64,000 nt of DNA from Salipiger pentaromativorans (lineage in GTDB: Bacteria; Pseudomonadota; Alphaproteobacteria; Rhodobacterales; Rhodobacteraceae): contig NZ_JAMDHK010000004.1 of assembly GCF_024721115.1 (NCBI RefSeq), positions 85,862 through 149,861 of the forward strand, in the 5' to 3' direction. The translations under genes were made by a program, and so were the position numbers. Shown piece after piece: positions 43,459 through 53,860 of this stretch (position 1 is the first letter of the stretch; each line of letters begins with the position of its first letter). Below the pieces are notes generated by a model that saw nothing but the letters and a program-made list of their open reading frames with translations, did not search any database and had not been told where the DNA came from.

Positions 43459-43487
43459 GGGCGGGCAATCATGCCCGCCCTTTTTTT
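43459..43487 (+). terminator. rho-independent terminator after DUF2125 gene
   Basis: GGGCGGGCA, loop ATCA, TGCCCGCCC and seven T residues. Lies 44 bases after the stop, and may also serve the convergent SDR gene from the other strand. Confidence 0.9.
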
Positions 43488-43531
43488 GTGCCAGATGCGC
43501 GTCGAATGGCGCAGCGATGTGTTGAGGGGCG

Positions 43532-44302
43532 CTAGGTGCTTTCCGGGGATCGTTCCCGCAGCGCCGGAAGCCCCACGCCGGTCGAGTCGAACCCGCCGTC
43601 CACCGCCAGCACCTGCCCGGTGATATAGGAGGCATTTGGCGAGGCCAGGAACACGATGGCCTCGGCCAGCTCCTGCTCGGATCCGTAGCGGTTGAGCGGG
43701 ATCGCGTCGTGATAGGCGTCGATGATGTCCTGCGTGTGCACCGCCATGGCGAGTTTCGTCCGCACCGGCCCCGGCGCGACGCAGTTCACTCTGATGCCGA
43801 CCTCTCCGAGTTCGGCGGCGTATTGCTTGGTGAGCTGGATCACCGCCGCCTTCGAGGTGCCATAGGCCACCCGCAGCGTCGAGGCGCGCAGCCCGCTGAT
43901 CGAGGCGATGTTGACGATGGCGCCACGCGTTTCGGCCAGCGCCTCGGTGCAGGCCTGGCTGCACAGGAACACCCCGTCGAGATTGGTGGCCATGACGCGC
44001 CGCCACATGGCGAAATCGCAGTCCCGGATCGGGCCGAACTCGGCCACGCCCGCGTTGTTCACCAGCGCGTCGATCCGGCCCGCCCAACGCAGCACCGCGT
44101 CGCGCATCCCGTCCACCTGGGCGGGGTCGGAAATGTCGAAGGGCAGTGCCAGCATGTCGGGCCGCGTGGCGGCCACCGTCTCCAGCTCGTCGCTGTCGCG
44201 GTCGACCAGCGCGACCTTCCAGCCGCGCGCGGCGAACAGATCGGCGGTGGCAAGGCCGATGCCGCGCGCGGCCCCGGTGACGATTGCGCAGTTTCCGGTC
44301 AT
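43532..44302 (-). CDS. short-chain dehydrogenase/reductase, second copy
   Basis: 256-aa SDR. TGAARGIGLATA nucleotide motif, LVDRDSDEL for NAD preference (acidic residue after strand 2), NNAGVAEF, catalytic S in NIASISG and Y-x-x-x-K in YGTSKAA, ending LAVDGGFDSTG as in many classic SDRs. GGAGGAGA precedes the ATG. Separated by 66 bases from the LLM gene on the same strand. Substrate unknown. Confidence 0.92.
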   Translation of the reverse strand: MTGNCAIVTGAARGIGLATADLFAARGWKVALVDRDSDELETVAATRPDMLALPFDISDPAQVDGMRDAVLRWAGRIDALVNNAGVAEFGPIRDCDFAMWRRVMATNLDGVFLCSQACTEALAETRGAIVNIASISGLRASTLRVAYGTSKAAVIQLTKQYAAELGEVGIRVNCVAPGPVRTKLAMAVHTQDIIDAYHDAIPLNRYGSEQELAEAIVFLASPNASYITGQVLAVDGGFDSTGVGLPALRERSPEST

Positions 44303-44368
44303 GTGTCTCCTCCCTCCCACATGGCTTTGCCAAGTCTTGGCACGGGGGAGGGAGGATAGAAAGCCGTC

Positions 44369-45388
44369 CTAGCGCCAGCCGAGCGCCGGGGCGATCTCTT
44401 TCAGGATCGTCTCGATCACATGGGCGTTGTAGTCGACGCCCAGCATGTTCGGCACGGTCAGCAGCAGCGTATCGGCCTCGGCAATCGCCTCGTCACGGCG
44501 CAGCTGCTCGATCAGCCGGTCGGGCTCGTCGGCGTAACCGCGTCCGAAGATCGAGCGCTGCTCTTCGATGAAGCCCACCTGATCGCTCTCCTTGCCGCCA
44601 CGGCCGAAATACATCCGGTCCATGTCATTGGTCAGCGCAAAGATCGAGCGGCTGACCGAGACGCGCGGCGCATGCGCATGGCCCGCCTCTTTCCAGGCGG
44701 CGCGATAGGCGCGGATCTGGTCGGCCTGCTGGATGTGGAAGGGCTCGCCCGTCTCGTCGTCCTTGAGGGTCGAGCTTTGCAGATGCATGCCTTGCTCGGC
44801 CGCCCAGATCGCGGTGGCGTTCGACCCCGCGCCCCACCAGATGCGGTTGCGCAGCCCTTCGGAATGCGGCTCCAGCCGCAAAAGGCCCGGCGGGTTGGGG
44901 AACATCGGTCGCGGGTTCGGCTGGGCAAAGCCTTCGCCCTTCAGCAGATCGAGAAACACCAGTGCGTGGCGCCGTGCCATGTCGGCGGCGCTTTCGCCCT
45001 CGTCGGGGCGGTAGCCGAAATGTTTCCAGCCGTCGATCACCTGTTCCGGCGAGCCGCGCGAGATGCCGAGCTGCAGGCGTCCGCCTGCGATCAGATCCGC
45101 CGCGCCCGCGTCCTCGGCCATGTAGAACGGGTTCTCGTAACGCATGTCGATGACGCCGGTGCCGATCTCGATTTTCGAGGTGCGCGCGCCGACCGCCGCC
45201 AGAAGCGGGAAGGGCGAGGCGAGCTGGCGGGCGAAATGGTGGACACGGTAATAGGCGCCGTCGAGCCCCAGCTCTTCGGCGGCGACCGCCAGTTCGATGG
45301 ACTGCGTCAGCACATCCGCGGCGGTCCTGACCTGCGAACCACGGGAGGCATCCCAGTGGCCGAAGGAAAGAAATCCGAGTTTCTTCAT
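44369..45388 (-). CDS. LLM-class flavin oxidoreductase
   Basis: 339-aa luciferase-like monooxygenase family protein. Opening GFLSFGHWD, AVAAEELGLDGAYYRVHHFA for the flavin-binding strand, GRLQLGISRGSPEQV and the terminal TVPNMLGVDY. Likely F420- or FMN-dependent oxidation of an unknown substrate. AGGAG eight bases before the ATG. The downstream SDR gene begins 67 bases after its stop. Confidence 0.9.
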   Translation of the reverse strand: MKKLGFLSFGHWDASRGSQVRTAADVLTQSIELAVAAEELGLDGAYYRVHHFARQLASPFPLLAAVGARTSKIEIGTGVIDMRYENPFYMAEDAGAADLIAGGRLQLGISRGSPEQVIDGWKHFGYRPDEGESAADMARRHALVFLDLLKGEGFAQPNPRPMFPNPPGLLRLEPHSEGLRNRIWWGAGSNATAIWAAEQGMHLQSSTLKDDETGEPFHIQQADQIRAYRAAWKEAGHAHAPRVSVSRSIFALTNDMDRMYFGRGGKESDQVGFIEEQRSIFGRGYADEPDRLIEQLRRDEAIAEADTLLLTVPNMLGVDYNAHVIETILKEIAPALGWR

Positions 45389-45506
45389 GAATCCGGCTCC
45401 TTGAACGGTTTGCGCGGCCTCTGCCGCCTTGACCCTGAGATAAGGAGCGTGCCCCGCTCCCGGCAAGCCGCGTGGCGGTTCGCCTGGGCGCAGGGTCTGT
45501 GCAAAT

Positions 45507-45535
45507 CCGCTCCGACCGCTGTGCGGCCGGAGCGG
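45507..45535 (-). terminator. hairpin after the SnoaL-like gene
   Basis: CCGCTCCGACCGC-TGT-GCGGCCGGAGCGG gives a 13-bp stem on the minus strand with one G-U pair, 11 bases after the gene end; only a short ATTT follows, so it is a likely but unproven terminator. Confidence 0.45.
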
Positions 45536-45545
45536 TGCCCGCCGA

Positions 45546-46106
45546 TTACTCGATCAGGCCGATTTGCTGATAGAAGGCGTGGTTGTCCCAGAAGAGGTAT
45601 TCCTCGTCCATCACGCCCGCGTCGGTCCAGTGGCCGATGGTGGCCATGGTCAGCGTGTAGCGCTTGCCGGTGGGCTGGATGACCTGGCCGCCGCCGATCG
45701 GCATGGGCTCCGAGAAGGTGCCGGTGATCTCACCCACGACGCCGGTCCATTCGCCCTGGCCGATGCGGATCGGGTGCTTGTCGATGGTGGTGTCGGGCGC
45801 AAAGACGAAGAAGGCGCTCAGATCGTCGATATGGGCGTCGAGGCCCTGCACCGTGCGGCCATCGGGCCAGTGCACCACGATGTCCTCGGCGTGGCTTTCG
45901 TGCAGGCGGTCCCATTGCTGGCCGGAGAAGACCTCGAAATCGAGCGTGTCGAAGGTTTCGAGGTTCTTGGCGATGCGGGCGTCCTCGGCCTGGCGCTGGG
46001 CCAGCTCGGCGAGGGCGGCGGTGACGACCGCGCTGTCTTGGGCAAATGCGGCTGTGGCGAGGCCGGCGGTCAGAGCGGCGGCGGTGAGGGTCGTGAGCGT
46101 TTTCAT
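45546..46106 (-). CDS. exported SnoaL/NTF2-like protein
   Basis: 186-aa protein. Signal peptide MKTLTTLTAAALTAGLATAAFA, cleavage before QDSAV. The mature part has a SnoaL-like polyketide-cyclase/NTF2 fold: FEVFSGQQWDRLHESHAEDIVVHWPDG and MATIGHWTDAGVMDEEYLFWDNHAFYQQIGL. NTF2-like exported proteins of this kind have unclear roles. AGGAGA lies about nine bases before the ATG; an open frame continues upstream without a signal peptide. Confidence 0.85.
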   Translation of the reverse strand: MKTLTTLTAAALTAGLATAAFAQDSAVVTAALAELAQRQAEDARIAKNLETFDTLDFEVFSGQQWDRLHESHAEDIVVHWPDGRTVQGLDAHIDDLSAFFVFAPDTTIDKHPIRIGQGEWTGVVGEITGTFSEPMPIGGGQVIQPTGKRYTLTMATIGHWTDAGVMDEEYLFWDNHAFYQQIGLIE

Positions 46107-46313
46107 GTCGTGGTCTCCTTGGTTGGATCGGTGCATCTCTGCGTTGCGATGAGGGCAACCTAGGCCGAGTTTATTTTCCACGAAATGGATATTTTGTTGA
46201 ATGACTATCCTTGAAATGTTCCTAATTTGAGCGAACAAAACTCCGCGCGCACCCCTGCCGTCTGGCAGGAGCGTCCCGGTCGTTTCTCCGTTGGGGAGGC
46301 GAGGCGCGCGCGG

Positions 46314-47531
46314 TCAGGCGCGCATCAGGTCCGGCAGGTCTCCGGTGATCCCGGCGGCTTCGCGGATAAAGCCCCGGCGCAGCGGTGCGGCGGCGTTGAT
46401 CGCCGCCATGCCCAGGTCCCGGCCCAGCCGCAAAAGCGGATTGTCGTTCGAGAACAGCCGGTTGAAAAGGTCCGTCGCCGCCGCCAGCGAGGCGGTGTCG
46501 AAGCGCCGCCATTGCTGGTAGCGCGCCAGAACCATGGGCGAGGCGATGTCCTCGCCACGCCGCTGGGCATGGGCGAGCACATGCGCCAGCGCCGCCACGT
46601 CGCGCAGCCCGGCGTTCAGCCCCTGCCCGGCGATGGGATGCATGCCATGCGCCGCGTCTCCGATCAGCGCCAGACGATCCCCCACAAAGCTGTTCGCCAG
46701 CGTCAGGTTCAGCGGATAGAGGAACCGCTGCCCGGCGAGCGCGATCTCTCCCAGGAAATCGCCGAACCGCGGGCGCAGCACGGCGAGATAGTCCTCGTCC
46801 GGCAGCGCCTGAATCGCCCGGGCCCGGTCGTCCGCCTCGCTCCAGACGATGGAGCTGCGGTTGCCCGGCAGCGGCAGGATCGCCAGCGGTCCCGGCGGCA
46901 TGAAGAACTGATGCGCGATGCCGTGATGCGGTTTCTCATGGGCGATGGCGCAGACCAACGCCGTCTGGCCATAGCCCCAGCCCGTCCGCCGGATGCCCGC
47001 CCGCTCCGCCGTGCCGCTGCGGCGCCCGTCGGCGCCCACCAGCAGTCGTGTGGTCAGGGTCTCACCACTGGCCAAGGTCACCGTCGCGCCCTGCGGTGTC
47101 ACGCTCTGCGCCACCACCGTCTCGCCCGCGCGATGGGTGACCCGTTCGGAGGCGTCCATCGCCGCCATCAGCGCGCGGCGCAGGTAGCGGTCCTCGATCA
47201 TCTGGCCCATCGGGCCTTCCTCGATCTCCGCCGAATCGAAATGCAGCCCAAGGAAGACCCGCGCCTCGCCGACACGCCCGTCGCTGACCTTGATTTCGGT
47301 CATCGGCTGGGCATTCGGCGCCAGAACCGGCCAAATCCCCAGATTTTCCAGCAACCTGACCGAAGACAGCGCCAGCGCGTAGCCGCGCCCGTCGAAATCT
47401 TCTTCCGCACGCGCAGCCTCGGGAAGCGCGTCGATGACGATGCTTTTCAGGCCGCTTTGCGCGGCTGCAAGCGCCAGGGCGGGGCCATTGAGCCCGCCGC
47501 CCACGATCAGGATGTCGCAATCATGTTCCAT
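46314..47531 (-). CDS. UbiH/UbiF/VisC-family FAD hydroxylase
   Basis: 405-aa flavoprotein of the ubiquinone-synthesis hydroxylase family. FAD motif DILIVGGGLNGPALALAA, DG motif LLVGADGRRSGTAE and second FAD motif ALIGDAAHGMHPIAGQGLNAGLRDVAALAHVL. Acts on the benzoquinone ring in coenzyme Q synthesis by analogy. ATG 47531 chosen because FAD motif begins ten residues after it; a start at 47567 adds 12 residues. The exact Ubi step (UbiH, UbiF or UbiI/L) cannot be told. Confidence 0.9.
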   Translation of the reverse strand: MEHDCDILIVGGGLNGPALALAAAQSGLKSIVIDALPEAARAEEDFDGRGYALALSSVRLLENLGIWPVLAPNAQPMTEIKVSDGRVGEARVFLGLHFDSAEIEEGPMGQMIEDRYLRRALMAAMDASERVTHRAGETVVAQSVTPQGATVTLASGETLTTRLLVGADGRRSGTAERAGIRRTGWGYGQTALVCAIAHEKPHHGIAHQFFMPPGPLAILPLPGNRSSIVWSEADDRARAIQALPDEDYLAVLRPRFGDFLGEIALAGQRFLYPLNLTLANSFVGDRLALIGDAAHGMHPIAGQGLNAGLRDVAALAHVLAHAQRRGEDIASPMVLARYQQWRRFDTASLAAATDLFNRLFSNDNPLLRLGRDLGMAAINAAAPLRRGFIREAAGITGDLPDLMRA

Positions 47532-47614
47532 GGGGGCAAATATGCCCCCCTTCCCGGGATTGTCCATGCGCCGCGCTGCCGCTACCGTCGCGCGCGAACA
47601 GGAGAGGGAAGACG

Positions 47615-48943
47615 ATGAGCGACTGGACGGAGATGAGTGCCACAGAACTGGGGCAGGGGATCGGCAAGGGCGAGATCGACCCCGTGGCGCTGGCGCAGGC
47701 CTTTCTCGACAAGATCGCCGCGCATCCGCTCAAGGACCGCATCTATGCCCGTCTGACCCCTGAACGCGCGCTGGCCGAGGCCGGGGCCGCCCGTGACCGC
47801 GCCGCCGCCGGGCAGCGCCGCTCGCCGCTCGACGGGGTGCCGGTGAGCTGGAAGGATCTTTTCGACACGGCGGGGGTCGCGACCGAGTCGGGCTCCAAGC
47901 TGCTCGAGGGCCGGGTGCCCGAGGTCGACGCGCCGGTGCTGCAGGTGGCCACGGCCATGGGGCTGGTCTGCCTGGGCAAGACGCATATGTCCGAACTGGC
48001 CTTTTCCGGCCTGGGGCTGAACCCGGTCACCGCGACGCCGCCCTCGGTCAACGATCCCGAGGCTGTGGCGGGCGGATCCTCCTCCGGCGCCGCCGCCTCG
48101 GTGGCCTTCGGGCTTGCCGCCGCCGCCATCGGCTCGGACACCGGCGGCTCGGTGCGGATTCCCTCCTGCTGGAACGATCTGGTGGGGCTCAAGACCACCT
48201 CGGGCCGCATCTCGCTCGAGGGTGTGGTGCCGCTGGCCGCGGGGTTCGACACGGTGGGGCCGCTTTGCCGCTCGGTCGCGGATGCCGCGCTGGTCTTTGC
48301 CGCGCTCGAGGGGCGGGCGGCGCCCGATCTGCGTGGCGCCACGCTCGAGGGCAAGCGCTTTGCCCGGCTCACCAATATCGTGCTCGACGACCTGCGCCCC
48401 GAGCCCGCGCGCGGCTATGCGCAGGCGCTCGAGAAACTGGCGCGGGCCGGGGCAGAGATCGTCGATCTCGAGGTCCCCGAGATCGCCATTCCCATGGCGG
48501 ATGCGGGCGTCCTCTACACCACCGAAGCCTGGGCCACCTGGGGCGAGGCCATCATCGCCAACCCCGACGTCATGTTCGCCCCGATCCGCGAGCGTTTCGA
48601 GGCCGGGCAGCATTACACCGGCGCCGATTACCTGCGCGCCTGGGAACGGATGATGGCCGCGCGCGACGCCTATTATGCCGCCAGCGCCGGGGTGGATGCG
48701 GTGCTCTGCCCGACCGCGCCGATCCTGCCGCCGAAGATCGACAAGCTGATGGAGCAGGGAGAGTATTACGTCACCGAGAACCTGCTCGCTCTGCGCAACA
48801 CACGGGTCGGCAATCTCATGGGCACCTGCACCCTGACCCTGCCCACCGGTGTGCCCTCCTGTGGCATCTCGCTCATGTGCCCGCACCGGCAGGAGGACAG
48901 GCTGCTCCGGCTGGGCGCCGCTGCGGAAAAAGCGCTCGCCTGA
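47615..48943 (+). CDS. amidase signature family hydrolase
   Basis: 442-aa amidase with the Ser-cisSer-Lys triad: K80 in VSWKDLFD, the cis-serine run GGSSSG (S155-S157) and nucleophile S179 in GSDTGGSVRIP. Longer and looser than GatA at the C-terminus, so it is probably an independent amidase rather than the GatCAB subunit. Monocistronic; a copy of the 65-base repeat follows the stop. Substrate unknown. Confidence 0.9.
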   Translation: MSDWTEMSATELGQGIGKGEIDPVALAQAFLDKIAAHPLKDRIYARLTPERALAEAGAARDRAAAGQRRSPLDGVPVSWKDLFDTAGVATESGSKLLEGRVPEVDAPVLQVATAMGLVCLGKTHMSELAFSGLGLNPVTATPPSVNDPEAVAGGSSSGAAASVAFGLAAAAIGSDTGGSVRIPSCWNDLVGLKTTSGRISLEGVVPLAAGFDTVGPLCRSVADAALVFAALEGRAAPDLRGATLEGKRFARLTNIVLDDLRPEPARGYAQALEKLARAGAEIVDLEVPEIAIPMADAGVLYTTEAWATWGEAIIANPDVMFAPIRERFEAGQHYTGADYLRAWERMMAARDAYYAASAGVDAVLCPTAPILPPKIDKLMEQGEYYVTENLLALRNTRVGNLMGTCTLTLPTGVPSCGISLMCPHRQEDRLLRLGAAAEKALA

Positions 48944-48945
48944 GC

Positions 48946-49011
48946 CTTTCATCTTTCCGGCAAATACTCCGGGGGGAGCGCGTCCCGGCGCGCGAGGGGG
49001 CAGCGCCCCCT
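48946..49011. repeat. dispersed 65-base repeat, copy B
   Basis: CTTTCATCTTTCCGGCAAAT with a GCGCG...GGCGCGCGAGGGGGCAG tail, nearly identical to copy A at 19453-19520. It starts three bases after the amidase stop. The remaining part of the 286-base gap to the aminotransferase shows no gene. Confidence 0.75.
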
Positions 49012-49229
49012 CTCCCCCGCAAGGGCGCCGGACGCGCGGCGGAAATGCAACGCCCAAAGGGTCTTGCACGCTTTCCGCCGGAGCTGCGGCTTTCGCGCCA
49101 CATCCCCCGGCGGACTCACCTCGGCGCTGGACGAAGCGCCGTCTCATCCCTTATCGTGCTCACAAAACGGGACGACAACGATCCCGAGAACAAAAGCAGT
49201 ATTGCAGGCAGTCCAAAGGCACGTAGCCC

Positions 49230-50411
49230 ATGTTTCCCGAGCGGTTTTCGAACCTGCCGCCCTATGCGTTCCCGCGTTTGCGGGCGCTGCTCGACGCGCA
49301 TGCGCCGGGCGGCCCGGTCACGCATATGTCGATTGGCGAGCCCAAACACGCCTTTCCCGCCTGGGTGGGCGAGGTGCTGGCGGCCAATGTCGCGGAATTC
49401 TCGAAATACCCGCCCAATGACGGGACGCCCGAACTGCGCGCGGCGATCACCGGCTGGATCGCCCGCCGCTACGGGGTCGAGCTGGACCCGGCCACTCAGG
49501 TGATGCCGCTGAACGGCACCCGCGAGGGTCTCTACAACGCCGCGATGGCGCTTTGCCCCGAAACCAAGTCCGGCCAGCAGCCCACGGTGCTGATCCCCAA
49601 TCCGTTCTATCAGGTCTATGCGGTGGCCACGGTCTCGGTGAATGCCGAGCCGGTGTTCGTGAACGCCACGCAGGAGACCGGCCATCTGCCCGATTACGGG
49701 GCGCTGCCCGCCGAGGTGCTCGACCGTGCGGCGCTGGCCTATATCTGTTCGCCCGCCAACCCGCAGGGCGCGGTGGCGGACCGCGATTACTGGGAGCGGC
49801 TGATCGCGCTGGCCGAAAAGCACGATTTCCAGATCCTCGCCGACGAATGCTATTCCGAGATCTACCGCGACACGCCGCCCCCCGGCGCGCTTCAGGTCGC
49901 GCGCGAGATGGGCGCCGACCCCGAGCGCGTGGTGATCTTCCATTCGCTCTCCAAGCGGTCGAACCTGCCCGGCCTGCGCTCGGGCTTTGTCGCCGGCGGG
50001 CCGGAGAGCCTGGCGCGGATCAAGCAACTGCGCAATTACGCGGGCGCGCCGCTGCCGCTGCCGATCCAGCGGGTCAGCGAAAAGGTCTGGGCGGACGAGG
50101 GACATGTGGTCGAGAACCGCGCGCTCTATGCCGAGAAATTCGCCATGGCCGACCGCATCTTCGGCAATGTGCCGGGCTACGCGCCGCCGCAGGCGGGGTT
50201 TTTCCTCTGGCTGCCGGTCGAGGATGGCGAGACGGCGGCGCTGAAACTCTGGCAGGAGACCGGGGTGCGGGTGCTGCCGGGGGCCTATCTGTCGCGCGAT
50301 ACGGCCGCGGGCAATCCGGGCAAGGGATATATCAGGGTGGCCCTCGTGGCCCCCGCAAAAGAAACCGAACAGGGGCTGACGCGGATCCGTGACTGTCTCT
50401 TCGGGCAATAA
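49230..50411 (+). CDS. class I/II aminotransferase, DapC-like
   Basis: 393-aa PLP enzyme. [32 protein letters not shown] and the PLP lysine K242 in [16 protein letters not shown] are all intact, with R in GYIRVALV for carboxylate binding. The best match in motif order is succinyldiaminopimelate aminotransferase (DapC), a lysine/diaminopimelate pathway enzyme, but no other dap gene is adjacent. ftsK begins 19 bases after it. Confidence 0.88.
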   Translation: MFPERFSNLPPYAFPRLRALLDAHAPGGPVTHMSIGEPKHAFPAWVGEVLAANVAEFSKYPPNDGTPELRAAITGWIARRYGVELDPATQVMPLNGTREGLYNAAMALCPETKSGQQPTVLIPNPFYQVYAVATVSVNAEPVFVNATQETGHLPDYGALPAEVLDRAALAYICSPANPQGAVADRDYWERLIALAEKHDFQILADECYSEIYRDTPPPGALQVAREMGADPERVVIFHSLSKRSNLPGLRSGFVAGGPESLARIKQLRNYAGAPLPLPIQRVSEKVWADEGHVVENRALYAEKFAMADRIFGNVPGYAPPQAGFFLWLPVEDGETAALKLWQETGVRVLPGAYLSRDTAAGNPGKGYIRVALVAPAKETEQGLTRIRDCLFGQ

Positions 50412-50430
50412 GAAAAAGACGAGGCGAGCG

Positions 50431-53400
50431 ATGGCATATCAGGCACGGGGGCGTGACCCCCTATTCGACAGCAACATGCAGGCGGCAATCGAGAAGCGCG
50501 GCAAGGAGCTGGGCGGTCTGGCGCTGGTGGCGCTGGGGCTGATGGCTGCCGCGATGATCGGATCCTATACGCCCGACGATCCCTCCTGGCTGTCGGCCAC
50601 CGATGCGCCGGTGCAGAACTGGATGGGTCGCATGGGCGCCTCCATCGCAGCGCCGCTTTTCATGATCGTCGGCTGGGGAAGCTGGGGTCTTGCGCTTGTG
50701 CTGCTGGTCTGGGGGGTGCGCCTCGCCCTTCACCGCGGCGAAGAGCGTGCGCTCTCGCGGGTCGTCTTTGCTCCGATCTGGATCGCCCTGTCCGCCGTTT
50801 ATGCCGCAGGCCAGCCCGTGGGGCCGGAATGGACCCACAGCTTCGGGCTGGGCGGGCTGTTCGGCGATATGATGATGGGCTCTGTGCTGGGCATCCTGCC
50901 GCTGGGCGCGGGGCTCGGGCTCAAGCTCGCGATGATCGTGCTGGGGGTCGGCATCGTCACCATGGGCGCCTTCGTGCTGGGCTTCACCCGGATCGAGTTG
51001 AATGCCATCGCGCGGTTCCTGCTGGTCGGTGTGGTCATGGTCTATGCCACCCTGTTGACCCTGCTGGGACGCGGGGCCAGCGCGTCGGTGGCTGCCGCGC
51101 AGCATATGCAGGCGGCTCAGGCCGCCCGCCGCGAGCGTCGCCAGCAGGAAGCGGCAGAGGCCGCCGCCTGGGCCGCCGCGCAAGAGGCGGTTCCGTCTCC
51201 CTCGCTGGTGCGCCGCCCGCCCGCTGCCGCGCCCGCGGCTGCGCCGATGGCCACGCAGCCCGTCGCCCCGCGTGTCATGACCGCCACGCCCGCTCCGGCA
51301 CCGGACTATGACGAGGGCTATGCCGGCTTTGTCGAGGCAGAGCCCGCGCCCGAGCCGAAAAAGCAGGGGTTGCTGGCGCGCGTGCCCGGGCTGATCAAGC
51401 GCCCCGAGCCGATGCCGGAACCCGAGCTGGTCGAACCCGCCGAGATGGATCACGATGTGGAGCAGCCGGGCGAGGAGCGGATCCGCGCCAAGATCGCCGA
51501 TGTGATCCGCGCCCGCCGTCCCGAGCCGGCCTCCGAGGCGGCGCCCGCCTTTGTGCCCGACCCCTCGAAGCCGCTGACCAAGGGCCGTGGCCGTGGCCCC
51601 GATCCGCTGATCTATCAGCCCGCCCCCGCTGTGCGCCGCGAGCCGCCGGTGAGCGCCGCGCATCCGCATCCGCACAGCCTGCCGCCGGAGCCGCCGCTTT
51701 CTGCGCCGCGTGCGGCGGTGGCGGCCGCGCCTGTCGCAGCGCCTGCTGCCCCGGCGCCGGCCCTCGCGCCCGAGCCTGTCCTGTCGGCCCCGGCGCCCGC
51801 GCCGCAGCCGGAGACCGCCCGGGTTGCCGCGCCGATGCCAGTCGTGCCGCCCGCTCCGGCGCCTCTGAGCGAGGCGTTGCAGGCCGAGGACGCGGTGACC
51901 GACGATTACGACGATTTTGCCGATTACCGCGATTTCGACGATTACGGCGACGAGGACGACCACATCCCCGCCATGCCCGCTCATGTCGAACGCACGGCGA
52001 TCCCGATCGCACAGCCCAAGAAGGTGGTGCAGCAGCCGCAGCGCAAGCCGATGCAGCCCTCGCGCCGCGCGCAGGCCGAGGCGCAGCCGCAGCTCAGCTT
52101 TGACGAGGGGCATTCGGAATACGAACTGCCGCCGCTCAGCCTGCTGGCCAGCCCCGATGCCATCGAACGCCATCACCTCTCCGACGAGGCGCTGGAAGAG
52201 AACGCGCGGATGCTGGAAACCGTGCTCGACGATTACGGCGTGAAGGGCGAGATCGTCTCGGTCCGCCCCGGCCCCGTGGTCACCATGTACGAGCTGGAAC
52301 CGGCGCCGGGCCTCAAGGCATCGCGCGTGATCGGCCTTGCCGACGACATCGCGCGCTCCATGTCGGCGCTGTCGGCCCGTGTCTCGACCGTGCCGGGCCG
52401 CTCGGTGATCGGCATCGAACTTCCCAACGAGAACCGCGAGATGGTGTCGTTCCGCGAGATCCTGTCGTCCCGCGATTACGGCGACGGCAACCAGAAGCTG
52501 CCGCTGGCGCTGGGCAAGGATATCGGCGGCGACGCGATGGTCGCGAACCTCGCCAAGATGCCCCACCTGCTGATCGCCGGGACCACCGGCTCCGGCAAGT
52601 CCGTGGCCATCAACACCATGATCCTGTCGCTGCTCTACAAGCTGACGCCGGACGATCTGCGGCTGGTGATGATCGACCCCAAGATGCTGGAACTTTCCGT
52701 CTATGACGGCATCCCGCATCTGCTCTCGCCCGTGGTGACCGACCCCAAGAAGGCCGTCGTGGCGCTGAAATGGGTCGTGGGCGAGATGGAGGACCGCTAT
52801 CGCAAGATGTCCAAGATGGGCGTGCGGAACATCGACGGCTACAATGGCCGGGTCGCCGAGGCACTGAAGAAGGGCGAGCTGTTCAAGCGCACGGTGCAGA
52901 CCGGCTTTGACGACGAGACCGGCGAGCCGGTCTTCGAGACCGAAGAGTTCGAGCCCAAGAAGATGCCCTATATCGTGGTCATCGTGGACGAGATGGCCGA
53001 CCTGATGATGGTCGCGGGCAAGGAGATCGAGGCCTGCATCCAGCGTCTGGCGCAGATGGCGCGGGCCTCGGGCATTCATATCATCATGGCCACGCAGCGG
53101 CCCTCTGTGGATGTGATCACCGGCACGATCAAGGCGAACTTCCCCACGCGGATCTCCTTCCAGGTGACCTCGAAGATCGACAGCCGGACGATCCTGGGCG
53201 AGATGGGCGCCGAGCAGCTTCTGGGCATGGGCGACATGCTCTACATGGCCGGTGGGGCAAAGATCACCCGCTGCCACGGACCGTTTGTGTCGGATGAGGA
53301 GGTCGAGGAGGTGGTGAACCATCTCAAGGCCTTCGGTCCGCCGGATTATGTCGCGGGCGTGGTGCAGGGGCCGGATGACGACAAGGCCGAGAACATCGAC

Positions 53401-53634
53401 GCGGTGCTGGGGCTGAACACCGGCGGCAACACCGGTGGCGAGGATGCGCTTTACGATCAGGCGGTGGCCATCGTCATCAAGGACCGGAAGTGCTCGACCT
53501 CCTACATCCAGCGCAAGCTGGGCATCGGCTACAACAAGGCCGCGCGGCTTGTGGAGCAGATGGAGGACGAGGGCGTCGTCTCGCCGGCGAACCACGTGGG
53601 CAAGCGCGAGATCCTGGTGCCGGAGCAGGCCTGA
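50431..53634 (+). CDS. ftsK: DNA translocase FtsK
   Basis: 1067-aa membrane-anchored DNA pump for chromosome segregation at the septum. Four hydrophobic helices lie within residues 28-215; a long proline/alanine-rich linker (about 220-560) follows, rich in APAPEP-type runs; the motor domain has Walker [14 protein letters not shown] and Walker [13 protein letters not shown], and the C-terminal winged-helix gamma domain has [27 protein letters not shown] for KOPS reading. Start ATG 50431 ([12 protein letters not shown]), 19 bases after the aminotransferase. Confidence 0.96.
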   Translation: MAYQARGRDPLFDSNMQAAIEKRGKELGGLALVALGLMAAAMIGSYTPDDPSWLSATDAPVQNWMGRMGASIAAPLFMIVGWGSWGLALVLLVWGVRLALHRGEERALSRVVFAPIWIALSAVYAAGQPVGPEWTHSFGLGGLFGDMMMGSVLGILPLGAGLGLKLAMIVLGVGIVTMGAFVLGFTRIELNAIARFLLVGVVMVYATLLTLLGRGASASVAAAQHMQAAQAARRERRQQEAAEAAAWAAAQEAVPSPSLVRRPPAAAPAAAPMATQPVAPRVMTATPAPAPDYDEGYAGFVEAEPAPEPKKQGLLARVPGLIKRPEPMPEPELVEPAEMDHDVEQPGEERIRAKIADVIRARRPEPASEAAPAFVPDPSKPLTKGRGRGPDPLIYQPAPAVRREPPVSAAHPHPHSLPPEPPLSAPRAAVAAAPVAAPAAPAPALAPEPVLSAPAPAPQPETARVAAPMPVVPPAPAPLSEALQAEDAVTDDYDDFADYRDFDDYGDEDDHIPAMPAHVERTAIPIAQPKKVVQQPQRKPMQPSRRAQAEAQPQLSFDEGHSEYELPPLSLLASPDAIERHHLSDEALEENARMLETVLDDYGVKGEIVSVRPGPVVTMYELEPAPGLKASRVIGLADDIARSMSALSARVSTVPGRSVIGIELPNENREMVSFREILSSRDYGDGNQKLPLALGKDIGGDAMVANLAKMPHLLIAGTTGSGKSVAINTMILSLLYKLTPDDLRLVMIDPKMLELSVYDGIPHLLSPVVTDPKKAVVALKWVVGEMEDRYRKMSKMGVRNIDGYNGRVAEALKKGELFKRTVQTGFDDETGEPVFETEEFEPKKMPYIVVIVDEMADLMMVAGKEIEACIQRLAQMARASGIHIIMATQRPSVDVITGTIKANFPTRISFQVTSKIDSRTILGEMGAEQLLGMGDMLYMAGGAKITRCHGPFVSDEEVEEVVNHLKAFGPPDYVAGVVQGPDDDKAENIDAVLGLNTGGNTGGEDALYDQAVAIVIKDRKCSTSYIQRKLGIGYNKAARLVEQMEDEGVVSPANHVGKREILVPEQA

Positions 53635-53663
53635 ACCCGCGGGGGCAGGATTCGCTGACAGGA

Positions 53664-53700
53664 CCGCCGTTCGCGCCTTTGGCGCGGGCGGCATTTTTTT
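53664..53700 (+). terminator. terminator after ftsK
   Basis: CCGCC and CGCGCC arms pair with GGCGCG and GGCGG around a TTT loop with a small bulge, followed by seven T residues (53694-53700). Confidence 0.8.
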
Positions 53701-53721
53701 GAGTATTTTTAGAAAGATGAA
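53701..53721 (+). repeat. dispersed GAGTATTT motif, copy after ftsK
   Basis: GAGTATTTTTAGAAAGATGA, directly after the ftsK terminator T run. Other copies are at 4843-4867, 9815-9833, 19453-19477 (reverse) and 48946-48969 (reverse). Consensus: GmGTATTT-N4-GAAAGATGAA. Confidence 0.65.
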
Positions 53722-53860
53722 GGGGGGCGGCGCGCTTTGCCCGGTGCGGGGCTGGACCGGCGCAGCGGGGCGCCTATCTGCTCATATCGGCGGGCGGCTA
53801 TCGCATAACCGCGTTCGGGTTGCCATATAGAGGCGACGACACGAGCAGGAAGGACGTCAC

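Noticed and set aside
41778-44333. 851-codon minus-strand frame over DUF2125 and the SDR gene
   Set aside because: It joins the SDR's shadow to the antisense of DUF2125; the terminator at 43459 and the two real genes explain the region.
50461-53694. Very long open frame (over 1000 codons) antisense to ftsK
   Set aside because: Its product is rich in His, Arg, Gly and Gln, as expected of a GC-rich shadow of a real gene, with no known motif; ftsK has full domain support.
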